Shown here one piece after another: positions 47,346 to 59,600 of a stretch of 64,000 nucleotides of DNA; within the stretch, counting starts at the first letter, position 1; each line of letters starts with the position of its first letter. Origin of the DNA: Monarcha castaneiventris obscurior (taxonomy: Eukaryota > Chordata > Aves > Passeriformes > Monarchidae); contig JAMPIT010000230.1 of the NCBI GenBank assembly GCA_026261815.1, positions 35,672,501-35,736,500 of the forward strand, written 5' to 3'. The notes below the pieces were generated by a model. The model searched no databases, was not told where the DNA came from, and saw only the letters and a program-made list of their open reading frames with translations. The translations under genes and the position numbers were made by a program.

Positions 47346-50300
47346 TTAATATGAATACACATTTTAAGTCCAAAAAATTGTGTGACCTTTTTTTGGGGTC
47401 CTTTTGGGCAGAAAGTGGGACCTTCTGCCTTTGTCTTTTTTTCCCCTCTTCTGGGTTGCATGTGAGCTGCAAGGTGCAATTTACTAGAGGCAAGGACTAT
47501 CTGAGAATATTGCAATTACAAAAGATTAAGGGAAAAATAGAACAACTGGAGAGATTAAGAGCGACTTTCAGGCAGGACTTGTTTCTGTTTAGCCGAGTAC
47601 AAGAAAATAAGTAATTCCTCTCTTTACTGCAGTATTTTCTCCTGTTTCTTTCTTTCTCTCTCCTTTTTCTTCCTCTGGTTTCTCTGAGGATAGAATAGAC
47701 TTTTAGGCCTTTAGCTGAGTAGTGTCTGTGCAGTGTGTTCTGAGCAAAGATCCTCTCCTGTGGGCAAAATTATTTCTAAGTACATTTGGATTGTGTTGAC
47801 AATGATCACATGCGTGTGTGGCCTGTACAAAGAACCACCTCATGGGGTTGCCTTGAATATCATTAACAGAGACAAAGTGAACTATGTAGCACAGGTACAC
47901 TTTGCTTCTTTAACTGATAGATGCCTATATTACGCAAAATTTAGGTATATAAACCCCCTCACATTTATGTGAATGGAGCAGATGTGCATGGTTGCCCATG
48001 TAATACTGGTTTTATTTATTCAAACCGAGTGTTGACAACAGAGCCAATGCTGTCCTGAATTACATCCCTTTAAATCCATTTGAAGCCGTGGACTGTAAGT
48101 CTCAATACTGGAATTTATTTCACTTTTAAAATATAGGAATAGTTTGACATGTAGCATCAGGGTATTTTGCTTTTTAAACATGAATTGCTCTGGTCTGTAA
48201 CAAAGCCTTTTAACTTGCTAGGACATCATAGAATGGTGTTCTTTCATTTTAAACTACTGTAGAGTTGAAGTCTGAGAAAGATGGGTATTTCTCTGAAGTG
48301 TTACAAAGCTTTGGCAGAATTCATACCTGACCAGGATCCTTCTGGCAAGGCTGTGCGAGGCCTGCTTCACTTACAGGGCTGGAGCAAACTCAAAAAGGGT
48401 TTCCTGCGTTGGGTGCCGCCACTTCCGCAGTCTGACTTTGAAGCTCAGAATAACATATATTCATTTGGGTTAGTAATTAAGCACTTATTAAAGAGGTTTC
48501 TTGAGTCATGACCTAAGAGTCTATTTTGGGAAGTGCTGGGTAGCCACACCTTGGCCTCAAAGGTATTTGTGAGGTCTTCACATAAAAATGTCTAATATAG
48601 TTACTCAAAACCCCAGGCCTCTTAAATAAGAGATTGGTTTGGTTGTTTGAGCCTGAACTTGCTGTCAGTGACAGCTCATATATTTGTCAACATTCTTCAG
48701 ACATAAATTTGGAAATCTGAAAAATTTCCCTTTTGCTAGTTGCAGTTAGTTCGATGGCAGCCAGGAATTCTGAACCATAAAAACACATCTCCTGTCTAAC
48801 CTTGACGTGTGTTCCCTTTTTTGGGAGGGAATTTTCCTCACCAGGACTCGCTGTTACCAATGGGGACGTAGCAGAGTGTTGTACAACTGTTACAGTTCAA
48901 CTAGATTGGACTCACATAACGGTATTAAGTTTTTTGCCCATGATTTCTCAAGGAGAATGCATCAACATCTTATTTTGCCGTAATGCTGAAACTCATTGAA
49001 TTACATGATGCTTGGGTCTATTCCTGGAATGTTTTGACACACAGAATTTCTGTATTCAAAAAAAGTAGGATATTTACACTGTTGAGCTAAAATACTTAGC
49101 AGAAGATGTTTTAGTCTGAAATCAGTCGAAGGTACTGGTGATTTTTTTCTGCATTTTGGTTGGCTTATATTAAAATGCTAAAAGCCTGAAATGAATATTT
49201 GTTTTCCTCCTGCTTTTTCCTGGTGCATTCCAGAAGCCCTTCTCCCCTTGCAGCTTTTCTTTTTAAAGGCATGTAAATTTGCACAACCTCTTCTTCTTTG
49301 TATTGTCCTCTCCTTCATATTGTGACAGCCCCTTCTAGCACCCGAAATGGTTGAGCTATACCCCCTCTACTGGCGAGTGGTTTCGTGCATTCAACCAAAC
49401 AAAATACAACACCAGGTTTGGAAGGAGCTTATTTTTTATTAGAATCAGTATAAAGTTCTTTCCAGTCTTGTTAAAGCAGGACTGGGACGAAAAGGAAATG
49501 TTTTTATTCTCTGAGAGGAGAATCTGAATCCCAGAATATGTTCCAAATATCGTACAGTTTACTGGGAGCCTCTACTACCAACTTGCCTGTGTTCAGTGGG
49601 AATAATATTCAGCCTGTTGTTGGCATAATAGGCTTTGTAAGAAGAACTTGCCTGCTTTATTTTTTACCATCATAGCCATAATTTCGTATATATCCTGTAA
49701 CAAAAGGGGAAGAATTGAAGAACTTGTGCATATCAGTAGTCTTTCCCCTTTTTCACACCTTTATTTTTCCCCTAAGAACCATGCAGGAAGTCCTGGGTAG
49801 AGCTAACTGCTGCAGTAACCTCTGAAACCAAAGGTCTGAATAAGCCTTCCTCTGTATGGGTAGAATTTGACTCCACACTTACGTAGAATGAGGAGATGAG
49901 TTGAATTTAAGTGATAGAATAGTACATAACTAAAGGTTTCTCATATCCCGTATTTCGGGATTTTTGTGCTTCTTATTGTTAGACACCCGATAGAGAATAT
50001 CTGAGCACACAAATCAGTTCGTCTCAGCATGGGAAAAGAATTTTAAGGTCTTTCTAGAACTTGGGTTTCAGGGAATGAGTTTCTAAATAATGCGAAGGAA
50101 ATTAAGAGTTTGATGACTTGTGACACAGCAATTATTAATAGCATGAAACTGGAAAAATTAAGAGTGTATTTCAGTGTCAACCTCTCAGCTGTTTTCTTTG
50201 ATGCACTTCTTCAGTTTGAAGGTAAAATCCCAGATCTTAGTTAAACATAAGTGGTATATATGTGACATAATTCCATAGGAGGATAGCAGTTTCAAAGTAA

Positions 50301-52799
50301 AACACATTTGTAAATCAAGAACTTGGCAGTGTTCCTTTCACAAAGTTAGGACTATCATACATATATACAAAAATCATGAAACTGCAAAGTCATCATTAAT
50401 CAGCTTTAACAACTGTGTTTCCTGATTAGATGTGGCTTTGTGGATGTGTGACAAACTGTATTTCAGATGCAGGGTTTTTGTGCTTTAAAGGTCAAATGTT
50501 TCAAATATATTGCATTCCTAATCAACGTTGCATTTCATTTGCCAGCTGGAAATTTACTTTGACTTTGTATGTCAGAGAAGGGAAATGGCTGTGAGTTGTT
50601 TTTTTGGCACAGTACCATAGTTAGGAAAAAGTAAAGTAGGGAAGAAGAATGAGCTGAGTTATTTCTTGCTCCACAAAATTACTAAGGACAAGAAGATTGT
50701 GTTTGTCAACTCCTTGGTGTATGTGATAAATGATAAACACATTAAGTCAGCAAATACACACTTTCAGCAAATAGGTAATTCTAGCTGCTGATTCCTAGGT
50801 CATGCATTTGCTTGTCAGCAAGCAGGAACCATTGAAGAGGTAATTTGAAATCTTAAGTAAAAACCAGGTGCATCTTCTCTGACAGCCTTTTATTTTTGCT
50901 TAAAAGGGTAGCTGTCACAGCATGTGCTCAGTGGCCAGTCCTGCTCACTCCAGAGGTTGCAATAATGTAGTGGAGCCTATTGGCCAAGCTAATATTTATT
51001 TAAAGGAAAATCAGGATACAGAAAACCAAGTTAATCTGAAAAGGAGTCTGAGGTTAGATGTGTTCTGAAGAGGTAATGCATATGGAAGATACAAAGTAGT
51101 TGTACTGATTTTAGAAGCAATACAGGGGAGAAGCTCTCTCCCTAGCCACATATCCATAGCCACAGGTCTGACATGTTTGCTTCAGGATCAGTGTGTGGAT
51201 GTGTGAGACCCAGTCCCAATATGGGTGGGAGACTCCACAGTTTTAAACTTTAGAATGAAAATTTTAGATGAGGTTTCTACAAGATAAATATTTTTAAGGA
51301 AGTTAACATAATTTAAGGAATAGTAAATACTGTCTGCAGTCTAGACCAAGCATATAATCATACATAGACCTTGCCAGCATTCATACTTAGCTGAGTGAAT
51401 GAATATGATACTGTAAAATCATTTAGCCTAATGAATAAACTCTTTATTTCCCATTCATATGGTAAGTTATTCCTGAGGAAGGTAAATGTGAATATATACT
51501 AACAGATCAAATTCAGTCCCTCCTGTGTGTTTAGACATAATTTCTTCAGATGTTTCCGTGCCAATACATCTCTATATTTGCAACTTTTTGGTGGTGCCAT
51601 CTGCACACCAAGTGACTGGGAGGCTGAATGAAACTTCCAGGCAGCAAACAAGGCGCCATCTCCCCACAGCTCTTTAGCATGACATTGCTGACAATCTTTT
51701 AGAAGTCCTGCCTTGCTATACCCCAGCTCTGCCTTGTCCAGGGCTGTGACCCTCGTAGTGCTCAGTGGAACTGTCTTCAGCTGTGTCAGGCAGTTAGCCC
51801 AGGGTAAGCAGGACACCACTGTGACATGCCAGTGGCTTAAATGAGGCTTTTTGCTCTTGACTTTCAGAAACTCCGTAGCAGTCGCCCTTATGGTAGGTGT
51901 GTTTGGTTCCATGAGAGCCAGGATAAATGGTGCCAAGTATCTGCTGAGCTGAGTGGGTCTCTACACAAGCCATTTCTTGCCAATTTATGAGGTCAGAAAA
52001 ATCTTTTGCTTTCTACAGATTGACAAAATGCGGACCCAAGGTGTTTGCTGAGATATAAATAAGCGAGTTGACTGACTTTGATCAGATTTGTCTTTTTCCT
52101 TGTAATGAAACATTTTCATTTTCTCACCTTGAATAATGTTTGGAAATGCAGAGCTTTTACTGCCTCTTTTCATTCCCTTCCATTCTGTTGCCTTCTCTGA
52201 AGAGAGGAAGCTTTTTATGCAGTTTTCTCTAAGGGGAAAACGTCTTTTGCATTGAACCTGGGAGAATTTATATTTCATTCTTTTTTTTTCTCTGGTAGTG
52301 GGTGTTTCTTTACATTGGATCACATTCTGACCGTGCTGATCTTGGGACAGAGTTTTGTGTAATTATCTTTATTCAACTATTTACATTTTTACTCCATTGT
52401 GAGCTTCTACAATCCACTTCCATGATTTAAAAAAATTATTTCTCTAGCCTTTTGTTTTCCTAATGATCTTCCTCAGCCAAGTTTAATCCTCAGTAAGCCA
52501 GTACAGCTCTGAATTGTATCATGACAATGTTTGTCCCATTGCTTTAATTTATGAGAGTTTTTTTACATATGCATATGTTAGAAGAGGGGGATGTTTTTTC
52601 ATTCTGCTACAAGCAGCTCTTGTTGGTACTGACAAACTCTTGAAAGAGTGTATTTTCTGATGAGAACACACTGGGGAACATAAAGAAAAGCAGGTGTTTG
52701 TTCTAGTGAAAATGAAATCATGGAAACATGTGTGTCCTCAGAGAGTATGATGTGTTATGATTGTCCAGTGTATTTTTTAATGTGATACAGCGTGATAGA
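47346..52799. other. Unique non-coding sequence
   Basis: About 5.4 kb with no recognised repeat or RNA. Two adjacent minus-strand open frames (51985-52323, 112 codons; 51499-51936, 145 codons) are the longest non-CR1 frames in the area but have no domain, no paired splice sites I can defend and no codon periodicity that I could judge. An isolated tcatagaatgg at 48227-48237 is not followed by CR1 sequence. Confidence 0.45.
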
Positions 52800-53240
52800 C
52801 TCATAGAACCACAGAATAGCTCGGGTTGAAAGGGACCTTTAAAGATCATCTAGTCCAGACAGGTGCATGGGCCAGGCCATCTTTCATCAGATGAGGTTTC
52901 TCAGTGCCTCATCCAGCTAGACCTTGAACACTTCAGAGATGGGGCGTTGGCAACTTCTCTGGACAACCTATTCCAGGCTCTCAGCACCCTCTTAAAAAGC
53001 ATTCTTCCTTATATCCAATCTATATCTACCCTCTTTCAGTTTAAAACATTGCCTGTCAAGGATCCTGTCAAGATCCCTCTGGATGGCATCCCTTCCTTCA
53101 AACATACCAACTACACCCCTCAGCTTGGTGCCATCCACAGACCTGCTGAGGGTGCACTCAAGGTCCGTGTCATTGGTGCAGATATCAAAGAGTATTGGTC
53201 CCAGTACAGACCCTCGAGGGACAGGTACTGCCCAATTTAA
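52800..53240 (-). mobile_element. CR1: CR1 LINE with large internal deletion, minus strand
   Basis: The plus strand begins ctcatagaaccacagaat then ctcgggttgaaagggacc, the CR1 3' terminus reversed. It follows canonical blocks (aagatcatctagtccaga, ccttgaacacttcagagatg, ttctctggacaacctattcc, ctctttcagtttaaaacatt) to about 53050. It then jumps directly to agatccctctggatggcatc, gtgccatccacagac, gagggtgcactcaa and tggtcccagtacagaccc, which in a normal CR1 lie several hundred bases further into ORF2 (reverse-transcriptase palm). The join therefore marks an internal deletion of most of the ORF2 C-terminal half. The element ends near 53225-53240. Confidence 0.94.
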
Positions 53241-53258
53241 GGAAGAAGAGCAGAGCAT
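52992..53258 (-). pseudogene. CR1 ORF2: RT palm fused in frame to C-terminal motif by deletion
   Basis: The minus-strand frame is open for 88 codons. Its first part is the reverse-transcriptase palm: PRGSVLGPILFDI, then DLECTLSRSVDGTKLRGVV, then EGRDAIQRDLDRI. The catalytic F-A-D-D box reads S-V-D-G, so the second aspartate is lost. Directly after DLDRILDR the frame continues QCFKLKEGRYRLDIRKNAF, a motif that belongs near the ORF2 C-terminus. Everything between is missing, yet the frame is kept. It then meets a premature stop, about 115 bp before the position where the 14.0- and 37.3-kb copies stop. The first 10 or so codons probably belong to flanking DNA. Confidence 0.87.
53052..53075 (+). 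repeat. 12-bp near-duplication at the CR1 deletion junction
   Basis: cctgtcaaggat (53052-53063) is followed at once by cctgtcaagatc (53064-53075). The repeat coincides with the point where CR1 sequence from two distant ORF2 regions is joined, so it is likely a product of the deletion repair or slippage at the junction. Confidence 0.8.
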
Positions 53259-56200
53259 ATAAAAGCCTTTTTAAAATAAAAAGAATGAAATTAAATGCCA
53301 TTTCATACTGCCGTCTGTTCTGAGGCACATACAGAAAACAAGTGTGATCCCTGTGATAATGGGTGTATTATTCTAAGCTCTTTTATTAAGAAAATTTATT
53401 TTGTGCATCGGTTTTCATATCTCTTAATACAGGGACAGAAAATCACAGGCCGGCAGAATCCTCATATGAAAGATGCTATATTAGTCATCAAGGGAAAATT
53501 GCCAATTAAAGTATGTTACAAATGGTTCCACTCTAAACAGTGTTTATTCTACCCATTGACAGAGATTTTGCTTGCCTATCTTAAAGTAAATAGATTCCTT
53601 ATAAACAGTGAATCTGAATATGTGCTGAAGTATTCTACTCATTAGAGGAACCACAGTCAGTTTTCTCATTTTCCTCTCCCTGCAGGATGTATTGCAGTGA
53701 GGCTGAACCTGCTTCTGTAGTTAAAAAGAGCCAATTACGACAGACAGCCACCAGCACACGAAGGTGTTGTGTGAGGAGGTTGGGTCCCTTCACCTCGAGC
53801 TCTAAAACCTGCTTCCCACTGTTGTGTGGTACAGCAGGTACAGATGTTCAACACAAGACATCCCGGTTTTGAACTTCTGCTGAACAGATGAAAACCTGAT
53901 TATAACATCTCTATGAGCTGATAACAAGTCCTGTATTCTGCACCTGCTGTGGGTACTTATCACATGCTCTGTAACCACAAAAAGCAAAAATACCCCCTAA
54001 CAATCCAAAACTAAACTCTTAGGGCTCTTCTGAAATACACCATCCTTGGGTAATTGAGAACTAAATAGGCCTTCCTTATTAGTACCTTCTGGTAGTGTAC
54101 TGGCTGAAAAATAATGCTATAAAAGAAATTTATTTCAATTCCTAGAATATAACTCTTCACTTTGCTGTCAAAAACAGTAAGCCTCTTCTTGGAAGCGTAG
54201 GTAGTGAGCATCTTATGTCCTTAAGTAGCTTCATGTGCACAAAATACTGTTGTTCACCTCCGTATGTATTTTTAGTACTAGGTCCTAACATTTGGTAAGA
54301 CCTGAAGATAATTAATGACTCCTCTTTATAGTACTGTGAATATTTTCATTGGCATCACCCCGTAGAAAGTATTTACAGCAACGTGTTATTAAGTTTTAAC
54401 TATTGTAGAGCAGTGACTGCCAGCTGTGCTAACTGTGACTGCAGAGAAATAACTTCATAAAACTATTCCTTCACCCCTCAAGCCCAGGTCTTTTTCCTTG
54501 TATGAGAAGCCCACAGCAAAGGACTGGGCATTGCTCCGAACCTTTCTCTTTTGTCTTCCATGTCTCTGTATAAGAAATGTTACTGGATGAATGAAGAATG
54601 TCTTAAGCGTGGGTTGTTAAGGGATTTGAAAATATATTTGGCAAGGGAACGGCTGCCCGCCCCCACTCCTCAGTCAGGAGTTTCTGGTTCTGGGTCGGTC
54701 TCTGGTGGGGAGGACCGGTGTGAAGTATTTTAATGAAGCAAAGTACTGTGTTTAAAATGCCAGAAAAATAATTGGGGATGTATATTTGAATATGCATTTT
54801 TTAGATGTTGATTTTTGGGCATCTGTGGTGGCTAGCATAACACGACCTCCCCTGAAAAAATAATTTCCAGTGTACATGTAAATGTATTTTCTGAGATTTG
54901 GAGGTAATTATAAACCACAGAGCAAGAATATTGTGGTGAGTTTCACTGCAGCTTCCCAAACAGGGAGTAAAAGGTACAGAGCCACTTCTGCTTATGATGT
55001 GATTACAGGGGTAATAAGTTAGTGTCAGCTGAAGCCCCAAACCACTTGGATTTTATTTGATTCATTAGTAGTGTGTTAAACTGAGAAATGTATTCTGGTA
55101 TTGAAATGTACTCTAGGTAGCTATAACAAGTATGCCAAGGCCATATGTAATGAATAACTATAATGTTTTATAGCTGACAAATGAAAAATACTTGAGGCTA
55201 TTATAGGAAAACAGAGATGAAAAGGGAGGAAAAAAAGGACATGATTTTTTTGAGATATGTCAATGCAAAACTTTTAAGTAACATTGTTGGTGAATCCTAA
55301 TTTGCTGAAGTTGAAAAACATCAATTTAAATTGTATTTGATGCATTTGCCTCATTAAATCTCTCCTGTAATTTTTTTAAATATGTGAAAGTTCAGACATA
55401 AAGTTATTCATACAATAAGGTGTAGGGACATTGTAGATAAGCTCTCCAAAGCTTGCAAAGTAAAAAAAAAAAATTTGCATTTGCAGATTTTCCTCAATCT
55501 CTGAAATAAAATGTATTTATTTGGTTTATGAAGCCAAAGTAAGGAATGAAATAAGACAGCAGTTTCAACACAAGAGCAATGGCTCTTGCTAGTACTGCTT
55601 CATTTGCAAAAAATAAAATTATTTTTAAACCACTTTTACTACCCACTGTTTATGCTAGTTTGTTTACCACAAAAACCTCTAGACAATGGCGGAGAGATTC
55701 TGAAGGACATGCTGTGTGTAATTTCTATTTGTAAATATTATGATTCTGTATTTAAACAAAATATTTACAGTCACATCCGGGGAGGCAGCTGACTGCTCTC
55801 ATTTGGAAGCACCTCTTATTCACACAGTCATGTTTTTGGGGAAGATAAATATACTTTACCTGCCAGTTTGCCAAGACCTCAGTTTCCTGGTTTTCAACAG
55901 AAAGGGTATTTCTTTGCTGTAGATTTTTTTCAGAGGGAGTGACTGAGGTGCCGGGGTGGGTTTCTGTGAGGTGGTGTGATTCTTAGACATTTTGTCTATT
56001 TGTGTAGTTTCTGCTGCAGTAGCACAGCAAGCTGGAACGTGGAATTGGCATGCTCTCAGAAGTTCAAAAAAAGAAGGAAAAAAAAATCTCACTGCAATAA
56101 AGAACAGAAAGTTAACCTTGAAACCAGACTGATTATCTTTCCTTCAGTTTACTAATTCATTTTCTCCTGTCTAGTGCTACTCTGTTTGACCTTTTACCTC

Positions 56201-56588
56201 TGCAGAGAAAGTATTCATGTAAAAGTGTTTCAGTTTTCTATATTGCAGTAAGATTTGAGTCCTGAACCCAACAGTAATCCCTATCAGTGATAAAATTACT
56301 TTAAAACAAGTGTAAAAATGCAAATAAAAATACTCTTTGAATAGGGAGTATTAGTTTATGAAGAAATGTACACCAAAAATGTAATACGTCTAGATTTATC
56401 AAACAATTTAATAGACTTCCCAAGTTACTGAGTTCTCTTATTTCACACAGGAACAGACATTTCTGAATGTCAAAGAATTGTATTTAAATCATTCTGCACA
56501 AACACTGACTACCTCTAAAGTGATGGGAATGGAAGTCAACCAACAAGTTTGGTTCATATTTTTGTGTGATTCTGAAATATTGCTGTAA
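53241..56588. other. Unique AT-rich non-coding sequence
   Basis: No gene, RNA or transposon was recognised. A 116-codon frame at 53295-53645 has no domain. Confidence 0.5.
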
Positions 56589-56680
56589 CAAAAAAACCTC
56601 GATCAAAGCTTGGTGGTTTCAGGGACCAAACCACCAAACACTGCTTTTTGATTTTGAAGGTTTGGGGTGGGGTTTTTTTG
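56589..56680. repeat. Nested inverted repeat (two-tier hairpin)
   Basis: The outer arms caaaaaaacctc (56589-56600) and ggggtttttttg-type DNA (56669-56680) pair over 12 positions with one T-G wobble. Inside, ttggtggttt (56610-56619) and aaaccaccaa (56628-56637) pair perfectly over 10 bp around an 8-nt loop. A third partial pairing joins atcaaagc (56602-56609) with gctttttgat (56643-56652). It is not similar to CR1. It could be a small decayed inverted-repeat transposon or simply a fold-back. Confidence 0.75.
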
Positions 56681-56689
56681 ATCATCTGA

Positions 56690-59600
56690 GGTTACAATTT
56701 TAGAATATTTTTCCTAACATGATAAACTGAAAACAATTTAAAGTAGGTCAACATAAATTTGAATGTATGATTATACACACAAGACTTCTTTTTTCCACAA
56801 GACTCTCTAAATATAGGTGATTTTAAAATTGCAGGAAAAACATCATGCACATTTTGTGTCCTTATAAGTGGTTCATAAGTACTCTCTTTTGTGCATTGTA
56901 TTGAAGTCAGTGAGAGTTTTATCCCTGGTATCACTGAAACCCAGAGCAACGCTTGAGTACACAGAACTGAGCCTTCCTTTCCCAAAAAAGTTATGTGTCA
57001 CTCTCAGCTTCTCTGTTTTGGGGTTGGATACACCTAGTTTGGTAAATCACATGTAAATCAATTCAGTATCATTAGGAAAAGCTGAGTAATGGATTCCATA
57101 AGGGGAAGAGTGCTCATGTATTAAACACTGCAGAGCCGATTTCTTCATACATCATTGTGTACATCATATGTTTTGAGGTTATTCAAGTTCAGTTGTGGAC
57201 CCTGTGGTATTTTTTACACAAGAGTGTGTCTTGATAATGAGTTAAAATCTACAGGAGGTTCCTGTATTCTGACGTTTTTCCAGCCACATTTACCACATTT
57301 CACAGGGGTGAAGGTACCCAAGTGCCTTTCAGTGGATGAGGGAGGTACTTTCCAGAGCACTGCTCCAGTCCTCCATATGCTATACATTTAATTTTATATA
57401 CAGCATTTATGTATTTTGAGGGACTGCACTAACTTGATAGTGTTGCCTGGGGGAGAAAGAAATGCTTTCATGCAAAGATTGTCACAGGCGGTGGAGTGAT
57501 AGCTGAAAGTAGCTGGCCTTATTAAGCAGAGTTCCTGGAGGTGTTTACACGTCTGTGTAGCTGTAAAATAGCCTTTCTTCAGCCCTGAATTTTTTTCCCT
57601 TTCTCCCAGTTCTGTGTTTCAAGTTAATATATATATATTGTTACATGTGAGCTTCTGTTTAGAAAAAGACTGGGAATAAAGACTAAATCCCATCTGCGTT
57701 ACTTATGTGGGTCGCTCCATTGCTTTCAGTGTGTCTACTTGAACAAGTAAAATAAAAACAGATTTAATTCCAAATCCTTTTACTAACCGGCAGGGAAGAA
57801 TACTCATTGACCATAATAATAACAACTTAGCAGAGTGCTAGATGTCATCTATAAATGATACACATTTTTTAGTCATTAAGTCACATTAAGCAGTACTAAG
57901 TTTTGCCCTCAGCATAAGCAGTCTCTTGCAATTGCATCTGTCTCTTCAGTATTCAGAGAACATGAAAGGAAGATTGTGTTTTACCCTATTATCTAAGAAA
58001 TTGCAAAGCTATGAAAAACAGATTACTATTAATAAACAAAATTTTCTTCAAAAGGCTATGCATACAGTTGTGAGGAAACAGCTGCTCTCCCTTCCAGAAT
58101 GTACAATTGGCAAGTACATTAATTTTAAAAAAGATTATTTTGAAGGCATCAAAACCAGTAAAAGTGCAGAAACTGTGACAAGAATGCGTATGCACATTGT
58201 TGTGATTCAGTATGATCTGACAGAGGAACGCTTTTTCCTCTTAGTATGTAAAGTGGTAAATTTTAAGTCTTTCTCAGGCAGCTGGGTTCCTGCAAAATTA
58301 TCACAAGCAGTACGGGTGAACCATTGCTGACTTTGATCATATCCAAGTTATTTAAACAGTAATATGGCTTGCATTTTCTTCAGCACACCTTCCCTTTGCT
58401 TTAGAAAATAGAGAGCAGGGCGTTTTTCTTTTAAAGCTCTTACACCAAGTGTGGTGTTTGTGAGGAGTACCTGACCGATCCTTACAGCAATTAGTACAGC
58501 TACATCCCTAATTGAGGGGTGAATAACCAGTAGAGACAGGCAGCTGTCTGGCATGTGTTCCCATGGTATTCTCAGGGCCTCAACGAAGACTTGGCACGTG
58601 TAGCCAGAGTATTTCCTCCTCATCCATTGCCAGCAAGGCTGGAATCAGCAGTGATATTCTTATGACTTGGGATGTTTGTCCACGGAGAGATGGATTTGCA
58701 AAAAAACCTATTCATTAGATGCAGACCACCAAAGAGTCTTCAAGTACAAACAATTTGGACAGGAGCCATCTAGGCTAGGGCTGAACCAGAGACCACAGGA
58801 TGAACACTTCTGTAGCTCATAGCCATTTTCTCCAGCTGTTTGCTCGGAAAACACAAGATTTAAGCAAGCGTGATTAGGATAATAAAGATAAGCAGTAGTG
58901 CATGATAAAGATAAGTAATATAACTCCAGTGTTCATAGGTTAAGCCACATGTTATTTTTGCATTGTGAATTTCTGCATGAGTAGTGTAGTGTTGTGGGAT
59001 TCTCCTCATGGTGGTACCTCTGACTCAAAGACCAGCTGTTTGTCACTTAGTGCAGACAACCAGTAATATTACGAGTAAATAAACAATGATGAGGGAAGGT
59101 ATCACCGGCAGCTGAGCCAAGGAGATGAGCTGGAACTGAAAATGGGAAGGAAAACAACACAAATGTAATTTTTATCATGCAAAAAACATCTGTGTGAGTA
59201 AGGACTCCAAGTTGTTGTTGCCAAGGAAATTATAATGGCAATTTCAACCATTGTTGGTATTTCATCTTGATGTAGGGAACATACCCAGTGGTTATAAAAC
59301 AACCTGTCTTATGTATGTGGTGTTTAATTCTTCTATGACAGAGTCATTGATTATGACTTACAGATTAGAATGCTAGATTCCTCTTACTAATTACAAGTGT
59401 TGATTCTTCATTAGATAAGGTGTCATTTCTCATGTAGATCATGTGTGAGGCCATAAAAGCAGTGAAAGTGTGAAGCCTTGAGAGGAATTTTGCAGACCTC
59501 TGAGTTCTTCAACTCCAGCTCTAGGGTGAAGACTGCTTTCTCCAGCACGTTCCTGCACACTGGCTGTTTGCCTTCCCATCCTGAGAACAGAGGCACAGGA

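Noticed and set aside
48227..48237. Isolated tcatagaatgg, like a CR1 tail
   Set aside because: The following bases do not continue into any CR1 3' block, so the match is too short.
52863..53240. 125-codon plus-strand frame across the CR1
   Set aside because: It is antisense to the CR1 ORF2 palm fragment; the real protein relic is on the minus strand.
57926..58330. 134-codon plus-strand frame
   Set aside because: It starts from TTG (the first ATG is at 57962), has no recognised family and no promoter or splice evidence; chance length for AT-rich DNA.
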